Positions 24,991-37,781 of a stretch of DNA of 64,000 nt are shown here, in pieces (within the stretch, counting starts at the first letter, position 1; each line of letters opens with the position of its first letter). The notes under the pieces are model-generated. The model saw only the letters and a program-made list of their open reading frames with translations. It was not told where the DNA came from and did no database searches. Origin of the DNA: Brachionus rotundiformis (Eukaryota > Rotifera > Eurotatoria > Ploima > Brachionidae); assembly GCA_016802295.1 (NCBI GenBank), contig JAESIW010000138.1:2208897-2272896 (forward strand), read 5' to 3'. The position numbers and the translations under genes are program-made.

Positions 24991-25978
24991 TCTATATATC
25001 ACGATGTTATTTTCTAAACAAAAATAAATTTAAAATCTAATTTTTTAAATTTTAATTTTATTATAAAATAATTTTAAAATTGATATGACTTCTTTTTTGA
25101 TTGAAATTTTAATAACGACATAGTGGATAATTATTATTTTAATTTTCGAGGAATTCTTATAAATATTATTTTAAATGAAATGCGTATTAAAAATAAATTC
25201 AATAACAGAACAAAAAGATAGATTTTAATTTTAGAAATTTAATTTTTCAAAACTATTAAAAAAATTACATGATACATGGTAGAAAATAAGTTTGGAAACT
25301 CATTAAAATGTGTCTTTAGTCAATAAAATTAAAATTAAAAAATAACAAGTTGGAATTTTGATTTTATTTTTTTAAACTCTAAAATTCAATTGATTAAATT
25401 TTAAAATTTTATCTTTCGATTTAATTTAAGTGTTAAAATTATGACATATATATTAACCATTTGAATCGTTTATTGGTCTTGGGAGACTTTGTTAAATAAA
25501 ATTTTATAAACCAACTTTATTGGATTAATTTAAATACTTTTTTTTAATTGCTAATTAAATTTAATTAGAAAATTCTAGAATAATTTTGTTTTAGATATTA
25601 TTATCAACAAATCGAGGAATGGCTCTACAAAACTATAAGATCAAGTCTTTGCCAAATTATAGACTTAAATTACTAAAGGTAAATAAAACACTTGAATAAA
25701 AATTTGATAAAATTTAAATTCTTATTTTTGGAAATTAAAAATTTTGTTATTTTTTCTGACGAAATGCCAAAGCTTATATGATTTTAGATGATTAAAAAAA
25801 GGTAAGGTGAATTAAATGCAAAAATATGCTTTATAATTAACTCACACTCGAAAAACATTAAAATTACTTCATCACTGATATATACACAAACTGGCTCAAG
25901 TGTTTCACACTTGGTTTTTTAATCAAAATTATTAACTTATTCTTAAGAAAGCTTAAATAAGTTACATCAAGGCTGACC
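24991..25978. other. Intergenic, with a possible untranslated exon
   Basis: Mostly AT-rich. The segment 25596-25679 is flanked by TTTTGTTTTAG and GTAAAT and contains an ATG with 20 open codons, so it could be a 5' exon of the kinase gene. I could not join it in frame to the kinase reading frame with any visible acceptor, so it may be untranslated or not an exon. Confidence 0.35.
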
Positions 25979-28078
25979 ATGATAGGAAACAGTATTACCA
26001 AGCACATTAAATCAGATAATGAAAAACAAATGAACACCGCGAACATATTTAAGGCTAATGAACCTTTCTTTAAGGAACGCAAGGACGAGAGCAAGACCCG
26101 GTTCGCTCGCCGCAACCCCCTTAAAACTGTCAACCCACCAAAAATTAACCTAAGCGATTCTTTGCTTAATTTTTCCGATTCAACCGGATTCAGCAATGAA
26201 AAATTTAACTCATCATCGAACAGTTTTAGGCTGAAGAGGAACAAATTCAAAGCCATTAGGACTGATAATGAGGACTCTTCGAACTCATTGTCTAGTTCAA
26301 TTTCCAAGTGGCCAAATCAGCTGGCTCCGATTAGGGGCCACGAGGCTAAAATGGTAACCAAAAATCCAGAGTCCAAAAAGGAAAAAAAATTCAACAAAGT
26401 GGTCATACAGCCATCTGAAGAGATCAACAGGCTAATGGACATAATCGAAAGGGAAAATACCAATTTCAGCATCAAAATTGCATATGACAATCTGTTTGCC
26501 TCTAGGCTCGAAGCCATCACGCCGCACACTTACCTTGATCTTGACATTGACCCTAAACTGGCTCTTGCCCGCGAAAACACCATCAAAAACATGAAAAACA
26601 CCAATTCTGAATCACTCAAGCTTTCCAGACAAAAGACACTTCTTTCACCCGAAATTTACAACACATTGAATAGACCAAAGCACAATTTGTACACTGAACT
26701 CATACTTCTGGACAATTTGTACAAAAAAAACACCAAGAGACCAACACCACTAAAGACATTGGGGAAAAAAAAATTCAACTCGAAACAATCAGTTAAAAAA
26801 GACAAACAAATTAACCAAGGGTACGAGAGCTTTGAAGCAATTGAGTCCAGTTTGGTGTCAGAGATTGGCAATGATATAAGGAGTATAAGTTTACGCGAGG
26901 CTCACCAATTGGCCGATCAAATCGACCATCAGTCTTCGGCGTCAACTCTGGACTCCGAAGAGAAAAAGTCTTATCAGAAAAGTGGTGAATTTGGCATATT
27001 GGAAGGTTTGGCCAAAAATATTAAAATAAAAGAAGCTCTAAAAGACTCGCCATTGTACAATAAAAAATCTCCAATTAAACAAATTAAAAAATTTAATTCT
27101 AAATTAAATAAAAAACCTGTAATTAAAGAGTTTAAGTATTGTATATTGACTGATTTGAAGATAGGCGAGGGAGAATTTAGTGAAACGTTTCAGGGCTATA
27201 GGTATGACTTGGGTGCACCGATTAAAATAGCCGCTAAACGCTTGAAAATATCCAAGGAAAATAATGAGCAAAATGTGCAAAATATGATGTTTGAGATTTC
27301 TGTATTGACTCAATTGGGAAAACATAATTATGTCATTGACTTTTTAGGTGTTAATTACCACATGGAAACCATGTATTTGGTGTTCGAGTATGCCGAAAAT
27401 GGCGATCTAAAGCATTTGTTGGACTTGTGTAGAAAGAGTAGTAGGCGAGATATATTAATGAATAGTTTGTACAAGATTAGAATAGCTTATGAAATAGCCA
27501 CTGGTATGGAGTACATATCCAGCTTGGACATTGTGCATAAAGATCTAGCTGCTAGGAACATATTGCTAGACAAAGATTACACATGTAAAATAGCTGACTT
27601 TGGTTGTTGTAAGACAGAGTTTTTGACCAAAATGCCAAGTAATTAGTGCCACACGATTTTGTGATTTTCAATTATTGAACTTTTCATTTAAGTTCGATGG
27701 ATGGCGCCAGAGAGCTTGAACAAGTTGCTTTTTACCACAGCGTCAGATGTTTGGTCATATGGAATTTTGCTATGGGAATTGTATACTTATGGAATAACGC
27801 CTTATCCTGGCATGACCGATGATGAAGTTGTTAGCCGGATAAATCAATGGTACAGTAGATAAAAAAAAAATTATAAACAGATATATAATTTATTTTGATT
27901 AAGGTATCGACTTTATAAGCCACCGGACTGTCCCAATGAAATATATGCCATTATGCTTTCGTGTTGGAAAGATTATCACAAGGCAAGGCCAAGATTCACC
28001 ATGATTAGAAATAGATTTAGAGATCTATATAAGATTGTAAGTGAAACTCAGCAAAACGTATTATCAACAACTCTATAA
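25979..28078 (+). CDS. Orphan protein tyrosine kinase, cytoplasmic
   Basis: Three exons, 25979-27638, 27693-27849 and 27904-28078, give about 663 residues. Residues 1 to about 385 are low complexity, rich in K, N and S, with no signal peptide, transmembrane segment, SH2 or SH3 domain that I can see. A kinase domain follows: glycine loop IGEGEFSETFQG, beta-3 lysine in AAKRL, helix C glutamate in FEISVL, catalytic loop HKDLAARN, DFG, then MPIRWMAPES and DVWSYGILLWE, and CWKDYHKARPRF. HRDLAARN-type loop and P-I/V-RWMAPE mark a tyrosine kinase. The activation loop is only about nine residues between DFG and MPIRWMAPE and has no tyrosine, unlike most receptor kinases. The residues needed for catalysis appear present. 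I could not assign it to a named subfamily; it is vaguely receptor-like. Confidence 0.82.
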
Positions 28079-28267
28079 AGAAAAATTGTAAATAATTGTA
28101 AATTGTTGTTGTTTATAATCTAATATATATTAATAAAATTTAGTGTAATTATTTAATAAATTATTCTTCTAAATTTTTTTATTTAATTAAAAAAGAATAA
28201 CTTGATTTTCAATATTTGAAAACTTAATTTACATTAATAAAAATCAATTCATTTTTTATATTCGATA

Positions 28268-28922
28268 TATTTTTAAAAATCACCCGAATTCGCTTAAAGA
28301 AAGTTAAATTAGCTAAATTGGTTAAATTAGTTAAATTAGTTCAAAAGGGTATAAATAGAAGTTGATTTTAAAAGAATTCATTTCATTTCTTAAAAATGAA
28401 AAAATTTCAAAAAGTTTTTTATTTTTGAAAATGGAATCAAAAATCAGTCACCATAACTCTGCCGATCCGCAGGTCCCAAGCCCTGATGAAAAAAGAGGAG
28501 GGTGGTGGCAGCCACATGCACCGTATGTGTGTGTGGTCTTTCACGTAGTCTGCAGAAGAGCTGTATGGCCGGTACATAGGCCTACGGGTCTTTGTCCAAG
28601 TCTTGTCGTATGAGGGCGCCGCTGGCTTCGACCATCTCCCAGTATAGAATCCGAAAGGAGCGAGAATCTGCTGTACAGCTGACCCTCTGCAGATAGTACG
28701 TAACTTTGGAAGCCTTAAGTTAAGACTTTATCTCAATTGAAAGAGAGAAGTCGCTTGGTTTGTGGTTCCAAGCTAGTCTAAATAGTTGCCGAGTTCGCAG
28801 CCTTGTGCTCGGATGAGTGGCGCTGTTTATGATGAACGTCCCACTGGCTTCTTAGGGAAAGACGCCGTCATAACTCTGCCAAAGCCGGTCCCAAGCCCGG
28901 TTGAGAAAAGAGGAGGGTGACA
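28268..28922 (+). mobile_element. GC-rich interspersed element, copy A
   Basis: This 655-base stretch matches 47225-47883 at about 98 percent, and flanks diverge abruptly at both ends. The left part is AT-rich and holds short TTAAATTAG tandem units and a TATAAATAG box at 28350-28358. The right part (from about 28450) is far more GC-rich than the surroundings. A 53-base motif beginning CATAACTCTGCC and ending GAGGAGGGTG occurs at 28452 and again, diverged, at 28869, closing the element. Within the second motif CCGGTCCCAAGCCCGG can form a hairpin. A short frame beginning MESKISHH is open in both copies but has no recognisable domain. No reverse transcriptase or transposase is encoded, so this looks like a non-autonomous element. 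Its class is unresolved. Confidence 0.8.
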
Positions 28923-29214
28923 AATATGTTTCTTTAATTAATCAAGAATATCTAATTTAAAATTAAATAACAAGTCTCTAATTTGATTTTTCTATGGTAT
29001 TTTTCTATAGTAATTTATACATTTTTAGATTAATAAAAATCTCAATTATTTCAAATTATATTTTTGGAATATTGCAATCAATTCGAATATCTGTTTAATT
29101 TATGATTTTATGATAGTTATGATATAAATAAAATCAGTTAGAACTACATTCATTACTAATTTTGACTTTTTATTTAATCGTTTAAAATTAAATAGATAAA
29201 AGATATGTTTTTTT

Positions 29215-32200
29215 TTATTTTTTGTCTTTGAGATACAAAGTTGCTTTTAAGAATGGTTTTACTTTCAAAGATATATCATAATTTTCCAAACTTTTTTTTG
29301 TATTTTGCTCTATTGACTTAGTTCTTTGAAAATATTCAATTGCATTTTTTATATTAATATTCTCTAATTCAGTGGGCTTTATCTTAATCAACAACACATT
29401 TTTGCCATTTACCTTGTTAAAACAAAATTAAAATTAATATCAGATTTTTAATTTTAACTAACATTTAAATTCAGGTCCAACATCCAGTTTGAATCAACAT
29501 CAGGCCATTTTTGTTCTACAATCATTTTATTCTTAATTTATAATTTTATTTTTAACATTTAAAAGTTTAAATTAATTTTTTTACCAAGTCAAAATGTTTT
29601 CCTAAAAGTTTATTTGTTTTAATTCGGGCCCAACATTCGCTGGTAAAGTGAGGTATAACTGGAGATGCGATTATTAATGCTTCAGCTAAAAGTTTGTAAA
29701 AACTTTCATCATAATACTTAACTGGATATTTCTAAAATATCAACAAAAAATTATCTTATATCAAAAATTATCTAAAATCTAAAAAATTTTACTTTTAAAA
29801 ATTTTGTAATTTTTGAAAATGCTACTAAATATGATGGTAAATTAAAATTTTCATTCAAATTGTAGTTAATCTAAATCAAATAAAAAACTTATTTCTATTC
29901 TGCCTATTTAAATAAAAGCTACCATAGATAACTGCGTATTTCGTACATGATTCAACTGACTTTTAAGATTTAATAACTTTTGGTCATTATCTATATTTTT
30001 ATTTAATGAGTTGGCCTCTAATTCAGTGCTTGCTGCTCCAACCAGTTCCCAAAGCTTTTGAAATATTCCTAGAGTACCACTGACCATATCATTGGATACT
30101 AGAAAAAATAAGTTCCAATAATAAATGCTACTAAATTTACTCACAAATAAAATTTCTGTCTGATTTTGGATGAACAAAGCTAAGCAAGAACAATCTGGTA
30201 AAATCAACTCCGTATTTTTGAATCATGTCTTGAGGATCGATACCATTTAGCTTAGATTTGCTCATTTTTTCGAAATCAACATTCAATGCTTCATTTGTTT
30301 GGGCACAAAAAAATTTGTCATTTTTTTTAATCACGTTTTTAGCTTGAACATAGCGGCCATTTTTTGTCTTATAAGTTTCACCTTTTACCATACCCATGGC
30401 AATGAATCTTAGAAATGGTTCTTTATTTGGTAATTTTTTCAAGTCATATAAAAAATGACAAATTAATCTAGAAACAAATAAATGAGTCATTGCATGCTCG
30501 ACTCCACCGATGTAGACATCTACAGGCATTTCTTTCATGGCCACTTGAGTGCTAAATGGTTCATTTGCGTTCTCATTGTCCAGGTATCTTAAATAATACC
30601 AAGACGAGTCCATAAATGTGTCCATAGTGTCTGTTTCTCTAATTGCTGGACTTCCACAATTAGGACATTCTGTGTGAAGCCAATTACTATCTTTTAAATT
30701 CTTGTGACTTTTTTCCATCTGTGGCAATTCTACTGGCAATTGCTTAATTGGAACAGGGACAACCTAAATTTTTATTTTTACAAAAAATAAATAAACAGGT
30801 TTAAGTCAATTCATAAATTTAAAATTATATTACTTTACAATTGTCGCAGTAGACAAGTGGTATTGGACATCCCCAATACCTTTGTCTAGAAATGCACCAA
30901 TCATTCAATCGGTCACTAGTAATGTGACCACCTCGATCAATTTTTAACAATTCTTGGCTAGCCAAATAAAATGCATCAGAAAAATCAACACCATCAAACT
31001 AAACTTAATAATTACTAAATTTTTTAGCAATAAATTATTAAATTTTTACTTTATCTGAATTAATTAATTTTTCATTTTGTAAAATATTTCTAAATTTTAG
31101 TCCATTTTTTATTGCAAAATCGCTTTCGGTTTGATCTAAACTTGGTATGGCCAGTTTAGCATCAACATATGGTAGACCTTGGGAATTTAGAGTTCCAAAT
31201 TCCGACTCATTTTTGAGAAAGATTGGAATTTTTTCTCCTGTAAAAGGATTTGTTGCATAACATGGAACTTGGTCATTTTCTTCAATATTCATTTTCAAAT
31301 TCTTTTAATAAAATAATTAGATAAAAATTAAGAAAAAAAAGTACAACCTTTAAAATTAAATGATTCTTGTTAATATTAATGTGTGAAATACCATAAACAG
31401 CTTGTGGTGTCTCGGTAAAAACTGACAATATAGATTTTTCTAATGAGCTATCTTCGTACTTAATTAAAATATAAAATAGTTATCTATTTTGATTTCATTT
31501 ACCTCTAAATCAAAGTCAATAAAGCATCCATTGCATTTTCCAATCCACATATTTTGGATATTTTTCACTATTTCCCAGTCTTCAGTGCCAAGACTTTCCA
31601 TCGAGTCCATTAGAGACTTAATAAGATAAAATTTTTAAAATCCAAAATTAATTAATCTGAGAATATTAACTTTGGCATAAGCAGACGACTTTATGAACCA
31701 CTGCTTGAGAATTTTTTTTTCAACTAGAGCGCCAGATCGCCATGATTTGCCATTTTCATCTATTTGCTCATTTGCCAGAACAGTCTTATCTACTGGATCC
31801 CAATTAACTAAAGCCTTATCGAGGTAAAATTTTTAGAAGCTTTTTTTGGTAATTTAAAAATACTTCTTTTTTAAATACGATTCCTTTTTTATACATTTGT
31901 AAGAAAAGATACTGAGTCCATTTGTAATAAGTTGGCTTGCATGTTGATAATTCCTGAATGTTTAATTTAATTAGAATTTAAATTTAAAAAAAAATAATTC
32001 AAAACCCGATTCCAATCAAAACTAAATGACAATTCTTTAAGTTGATTCTTCATATATTCTACATTGCTGAGTAAACAAACATTTATTAAAATGGTAAAAT
32101 TGTTTCCAAGACTAACCTATCGGTCCATACATCAGGCTCAATATTTCTTTCAATTGCTACAACAATACAAAAATTTTATCATTTAATTAATTAAATTTAA

Positions 32201-32668
32201 TCAGACCAGCATTTTCGGCCGGAAGACCAAAAGAATCAAAGCCGATAGGATTGATGACATAAAACCCTCTAAGTCGATTATATCTTGCCAATACGTCATT
32301 AAGTGTGTAAACTCTCACGTGACCGAGATGTAGCCGACCAGAAGGGTAAGGAAACATGGACAAAACATATTTTTTGGGCAGTTTTTCCCTTATCTAGATA
32401 ATTTTAATCCATTAATTGAAAATGTTATTTTCAAATTTAATTGAACCACCTCCAGGTTATTCGAGTATGATTCTTGGCATTTTTGGAGCTGAGGTCTCCA
32501 ATAATTTTCAATTGATTTTGCCAATTCATATGTATAGTCTTTAGACTTAAAGCACAATTTACCATTCTTGAATATTCAATTATTTGAAAAATTTACCCAG
32601 CTTTTTTGATTAAGTGTACGTAAGACTATATAATTAGATTTTTTAGATAAATTTAAAATTTTAAACAT
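29215..32668 (-). CDS. LARS2: Leucyl-tRNA synthetase, mitochondrial type
   Basis: Class Ia aminoacyl-tRNA synthetase that charges tRNA-Leu, here the bacterial-like organellar form. The ATG is at 32668 and the stop at 29215, with about fourteen short introns. The N-terminal segment contains YVLSMFPYPSGRLHLGHVR, with the HIGH signature as HLGH, followed by NPIGFDSFGLPAENAAIERN, both close to human LARS2. A zinc-like CPNCGSPAIRETDTMDTF block and SSWYYLRYLD follow. The KMSKS signature is intact (KMSKSKLNGIDP, about 30243-30272). The C-terminal exon at 29215-29397 is preceded by a VNGK motif typical of the leucine enzyme tail. A mitochondrial presequence is plausible from the basic, serine-rich start (MFKILNLSKKSN). 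Exon edges in the editing-domain part were read only roughly. Confidence 0.93.
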
Positions 32669-32928
32669 CTATCAAGGACAATTTAATTTAATTTTAAGTC
32701 TATGAAATCAATTAATTTTACTATTAAATAAAATAAAATGAAATAATACTGCTCAATTAGTACTTGAACAATTTAGATAAAAATAAAATTATTTTAAGAT
32801 AAAAAATTTATTGTTAAAATGATTCAAATTTCTAAACTAAAAAAAAACATTCTCTAAATTTGGTGCTTTTTCAATTGTCGGATTATGACTCTAAAATAAA
32901 AACTTAATTTAAAATATTAACATTATTA

Positions 32929-34537
32929 TTATTTAGTATACATTAAAAATGGATAGCAGATAAGAACACATATTCCACAACCGATTATAAATACCAACGA
33001 GGGAAATGTGGACACTGTTTGCTTGTAGATGAGCGAAAAAGCCGATGAACTTGTTAAAAGTACCAAAAATTCAGTAACTCCAACAAGGCCAAAAACTTTT
33101 CCTTTGAATTTTTTCAATTAAATTAGCTTTTTTTTAAATAAAAATTTTAAAAATTACCAGTTTCATTTTTGTCTACGAGCTTAGAAGCATAAGATCTGAC
33201 ACAGACAGCAAAATAATTCGAGCACATATAAGAAATAGGGCCTTAAATAAAAAATGATTCTTAACTAAAGAGTAATTCAAATTTTTTGGTATCTTACCAA
33301 GCCAGACAAACCATGTTAGATGAGCAGCAACAGTAAAAACAATCAGATTCAAAAATTCAGATGTAAGTCCAATTATAAGTAAATAATAATCAGGCAATTG
33401 GAAATATCTTTTAACAATTGGTAAAATGATAAGAAGTGATATGGCTCGACAGAATGTACTGGTAGCTTTGTAAATACCATACTCAATTTGAGTTAGAGAT
33501 ATTGGCTTTTTGATAAGATATAGGTATTGTAATGATATTATGCCTAATGAGACCGAGCAAGCAAAATAAAATAAGACTAGTATTGATATTATTAAAAATC
33601 TTCTATTTTTGTCTCTTGGTTTACTCAAAAGTGACCAAGCTTCGCCCAAAAATTTGAACTGATTCTTGATTTTTTTCCATATGCCATCTTTATTTTGGGT
33701 TATTTGGACTGTAATTTCGTCAGAATTAAGCGCTTGGGTTTCCTTGCACTCGGAATTGTTTTCTTCTGGCTCTTTTGGATCACTTGTCTTGCTTTTGATG
33801 TATTTAAACATGATTATTGTGTATAAAAATACAAATAAGTATAGACAGAATGAGACTATGTATGTTTGTTCAAATTTGTGGATTTCACGTTTGTTGCCAA
33901 TTAGATAACCAGATGAGAACGAGCCCAGAAATTGTCCTAATAGAAGGCTCGACTCACAGATAGAGTATCTAATTGATCTATATTTTTGACCATTGGTATT
34001 GACAGCATTGACTCTGTCTTCGTGAACAGCTATGTGACTGAAACACGAGGAAATAAATGCAAGCGATCCACCACCGCATAGACCATTGACTATCTGGGAA
34101 CAAACCAGAAGCGCAAAGCATGTAGAATAGTCTTGGCTAACTGCAAATATGTTTATGAAAGCCTGTCCCAGTGACCCAATTAGCGCGATTATGAGCGGTA
34201 TTTGGTAGTTTCGTCTACGATCACCAATACTTGCCAATTGGATTATGGCAAAAATGGCTGGAACTAGAAAAGCGACATTCAGTTCTATGTTTTTGTGGCT
34301 ACTTTTCTCTTGAACTATGTTCGAGTAGCTTGGGTAGTCTTTAAGTGAGTTACAAATGGTTTCATTGAACTCGTTGAGGCATATTTTGCGATAAATTAGA
34401 CCATATAAAGCTATAATGTTTATATCATTTGAGAAAATATATAAAAATAGAGCTGGACAAATGAGTAAAGCATAGCGATAGTCTAGGATAATAAAATTAA
34501 ATTCATTTTTAAATCTATCTAACCGATTTGTAGACAT
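32929..34537 (-). CDS. SLC46-type transporter (proton-coupled folate transporter family)
   Basis: Multi-pass MFS transporter of the SLC46 family, whose members carry folate and related solutes with protons. The ATG at 34537 (MSTNRLDRF) is the first in frame; the upstream open codons have no ATG. The long exon is followed by two short ones, giving the junction WLGPISYMCSNYFAVCVRSY and then NETGKVFGLVGVTEF, and the stop is at 32929. The first lumenal loop contains FNETICNSL, an asparagine glycosylation site beside a cysteine as in SLC46 proteins, and the second to third helix region has GDRRRNYQIPLI. A long acidic cytoplasmic loop (SDPKEPEENNSE) separates the two halves. The substrate cannot be told from sequence; SLC46A1 and A3 are both plausible relatives. 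Confidence 0.82.
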
Positions 34538-34781
34538 TTTTTCGAAAACTAGACTTTGCCAAGTTTTTCCATAAAATATCAACAAAAAGCAAGATATAAA
34601 AAATTTAAAAGGTAAATTTAAATATCAGAGTAAAATTCATTATTAAGCATACTTTAGCATTTGTTTTAAATTTATTTATATTTGATGAAAGATTGCTATT
34701 TAGATGTTTTTTGAATTTAATTATGCCATTTATATAAAACGTGTAGTTTAAAATTAAAATTTTTCCAATTTTGTAAAAAAG

Positions 34782-34854
34782 TGATCGCACCAAGGCTCGA
34801 ACTTGGGACCTTCTGTGTGTTAGACAGATGTGATAACCACTACACCATGCGATC
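34782..34854 (-). tRNA. tRNA-Val (anticodon AAC), copy 1
   Basis: Read on the minus strand, 73 bases fold as a tRNA: acceptor stem GATCGCA with TGCGATC, D arm GTG...CAC with the loop TAGTGGTTAT, anticodon stem TCTGT/ACAGA with loop CTAACAC (anticodon AAC, valine), and T arm CCAAG/CTTGG with loop TTCGAGC. The discriminator base is A. There is no intron. A run of Ts directly downstream can end Pol III transcription. The A box and B box sequences are canonical. Confidence 0.95.
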
Positions 34855-35042
34855 TTATGCTTATACTTTTAATATAATTTCTGAAATAAATATAATAGAT
34901 AAAAATTCAATTTAGTTCACGTGATTTTTTTTATATAAGTTTAAATCAAAAGAAAAATATTATATCTGATTATTGTTTCTTTTTTCTTTATAAATAAATA
35001 AAATTGAAATAATTTAATAGATTAATTTATTAAAAAAAAAAA

Positions 35043-35115
35043 TGATCGCACCAAGGCTCGAACTTGGGACCTTCTGTGTGTTAGACAGATGTGATAACCA
35101 CTACACCATGCGATC
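35043..35115 (-). tRNA. tRNA-Val (anticodon AAC), copy 2
   Basis: Identical over all 73 bases to the copy at 34782-34854, and on the same strand, 188 bases away. Flanks differ, apart from a T-rich tail downstream of both that serves as a Pol III terminator. The identity indicates a recent duplication or gene conversion. Confidence 0.95.
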
Positions 35116-35278
35116 TCTTATTTTATATAAGCCAAATATTTATTAATCAATAATCAAAATTTTAATCAGTTCAAAAGACAAAAAATAAAACCGTATTTAT
35201 TGAAGATTTTAGTTTAATTTTTTTTTATTGTATTAAATTTTTATTAAAATATTTTTTTGATTTAATTTATTTGTAATT

Positions 35279-37288
35279 ATGAATATTTTTCAATTTATTA
35301 AATTGGTATTTATATCGTTATCGCTGACAATGGCAGTCTTGCTTTTTACCAGTCTTAGATTTGTAACAGATAACGAAACTATTAAATCTCACCGAGAGTT
35401 CCATTCTGACAAAAAATTCTATTTAAGTCCAAAAGTTTCTTATCAAAATATTTTTTGCTATTTTGGTTTAAACACAAAAGCAAATTGTTTAAATAACAAC
35501 TCTTCCATCTATCTACCATTTGATTTAATAAAAAAAAAATTTGATGTAAACCTATATTTCCATAATTAAGACCAAATGATATATTAAATTTTAAAATAAA
35601 GGTCAGTGGTCAAATAGATAGTGAGGGAAATTTTCAAATAACACCATCTAGTCATAGAATATTTTATCCGGTATCGAATTACTACTCCAAAGGTGAATTT
35701 CTATGGTTCGGTGACAACAATGTCGAATCTCGTGATAGAGTCAAATATATTTCTTTAATTGAAAGTTGTTTAATATTATCTAATAATAAATAAATTAATA
35801 TAAATATGACAGATGTTCCAATTACTAGTCAGTGGAAAAAGTCCGGCCATTTTTACCCAATACAAATAGCCCAGTATGGCTTAAGTCATTTCAGCAGATG
35901 GTTCAAAGATCAAAAGAAGATAAATTATTACAAAAATTTTTCTATTAATCAGAAAGATCATTTTTTATATGTGAAACAAAATGGTATTTTTGTACAAAAA
36001 ATTAATAATGGATTCAGATTTAACCTCATAGGTATTAATAAAATGTAATTTAAATCTTTATTTGGTTATTGTTTAAAAAAATAATTAAGAGCGCAGTATT
36101 TACAGAACAAATTACAGCTTTAATTTTGGTTATCTTTTGGCAGAAGTTTCTACAAATTCAAGTTTTAACATCTCTGTGGACCTTGTTCTAAGAAACCAAC
36201 AGATTCCCACAAATAGTCAAATTATTCGTCTTATCTATTCGTTTAATGCAGGTAGCAGAAAAAAAAATGAAATTATTTCAACTAAATTAAAAAAAGACAA
36301 TTCATATGAAATATTATATAAATTAAATGGATTAAATGGGTACCAAAAGATAATCCGTAATTTTTGTGTTGATAGTTGCAAGGCTTTGGGAATAAAAAGT
36401 GCCAATTGTTTTAAACAGCCAAAAAATTTGATTTTATCCAATGGTTCAGAATATAATCGCTATTTTAAAAGTCTTTATTTCAAAGTTTACCAGATTGGTT
36501 TGATTGGAGAGGGACAGATAAATAATGGAGTATTTTTTGAAAAAAGTCCAAGCTATGAAATTGCCAAACAAGCAGCTGATTTCTTGTTATCTTCTCAAAA
36601 TGTAAAATCTGGTGGATGGATGATTAATGTAACACGAAAATTTGCTTCTGATATCAAAGAAATATCTTTAGAAGCGGGATGGCACTCTTCTATGGCACAG
36701 GGTCATGCTATTTCTTTACTTTGTAGGCTTTATTCTCAAACCAAAAATGAAAAATACTACAAATCGGCAAGAAACGCGCTCAATTTGTTCCAAATAGATA
36801 CAAAATTAAACGGAGTAAAGACAAATTTCTTGAACTCAAGCTTGGTTTGGTTTGAAGAGTATCCAACTAAACCAAAAAGTCTTTTTGTCCTAAATGGTTT
36901 TGTTTTCTCAATTTTTGGAATATTTGACTTTTTGGATGGATGTCAAAACATAAAAGATTCTATCTATTTTAATAGAGCTAAAAATCTTTTTGAAAATGCT
37001 GTGCATTCTTTGACAAAATTAATAAATTTGTTTGATATCGGTACAAGGACCTTGTATGACCTAGGGCATCTGGTTGATGCTGAGATAAACCCCAATGTTG
37101 CCAGATGGGACTATCATTGTGTCCATGTTAGTCAATTAAATTATTTAGTAAATATTTTGGAAAATTTAAACTCCAATTTTGATCAAAATTTGGCTAAATT
37201 ATGTGCACAAAAGCTTAAAGTTGTAAAAAAAAGATGGGAAAATTATGCCAAAGGTATTTGGTTAAATAAAAGTCAAATTAAAAATTAA
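35279..37288 (+). CDS. GLCE: Heparan sulfate D-glucuronyl C5-epimerase
   Basis: Golgi enzyme that converts D-glucuronate to L-iduronate in growing heparan sulfate. Four exons, 35279-35545, 35602-35764, 35813-36031 and 36090-37288, give 615 residues, essentially the length of human GLCE (617). A type II signal anchor sits at about residues 7-27. Strong matches to the family are GHFYPIQIAQYGLSHFS, GGWMINVTRKF, GWHSSMAQGHAISLL, WFEEYPTKPKSLFVLNGF and PNVARWDYHCVHVSQL. The active-site tyrosines discussed for the family in EEYP, LYDL and RWDY are present. In the LYDL segment the residue after is glycine (TLYDLGHL) where human has arginine (TIYDLRHF). It is tail-to-tail with the FGFR-like receptor. 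Confidence 0.95.
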
Positions 37289-37781
37289 AATGATTTATTT
37301 TTAATGAGGATTGTTTATATTTATATATTTTGAAAAGTTAATCAAATTAAATTTACAAAATAAATTTTATTTCTAAATTTCTTACTAAAATTACTTAATC
37401 TATTTGTCAATATTACTGTAAAAATCTTGATGATAAAAATTGGAAAAAATTATCAATCTTAGAGCCAAAAAAATCAAATAAAAAAAATGATCTTTTATTA
37501 AATTTAGTTATATAAAATTTTTGATAATGAATCAAATAGGTGTATAACGAATATTTTTAAAGCTAAATAGATCATTTTTTAAATAGTTTATTCTAAATAA
37601 ATTAAGAAAAATTAACAATCCTTTAATAATATTATTAAAAAATCACATAAATAACTGAGATTTAAAACTTATGTAAACAGTGTATTTACACGAATTTAAA
37701 ATAGCCTGTTGACAAATTTCCTGAGTTAAAACTATAAACGGATTATCACACACAGAAAAAAAATATAATTATTCCAAAATT
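37289..37781. other. Convergent 3' spacer GLCE-FGFR
   Basis: AT-rich sequence between two convergent stop codons, expected to hold both 3' UTRs and polyadenylation sites. Nothing else is visible. Confidence 0.5.

Noticed and set aside
25619..25679. First coding exon of the tyrosine kinase
   Set aside because: The exon-like flanks are good, but no acceptor joins it in frame to the kinase ATG at 25979; it is kept only as a possible untranslated exon.
28460..28520. Hammerhead ribozyme in the GC-rich element (CTGATGA core)
   Set aside because: A CTGATGA is present, but the required helix II followed by GAAA and the matching helix III are absent.
28268..28922. Copy A as a solo LTR
   Set aside because: The TATA box would suit an LTR, but there is no TG...CA terminal pair, no target duplication and no primer-binding site.
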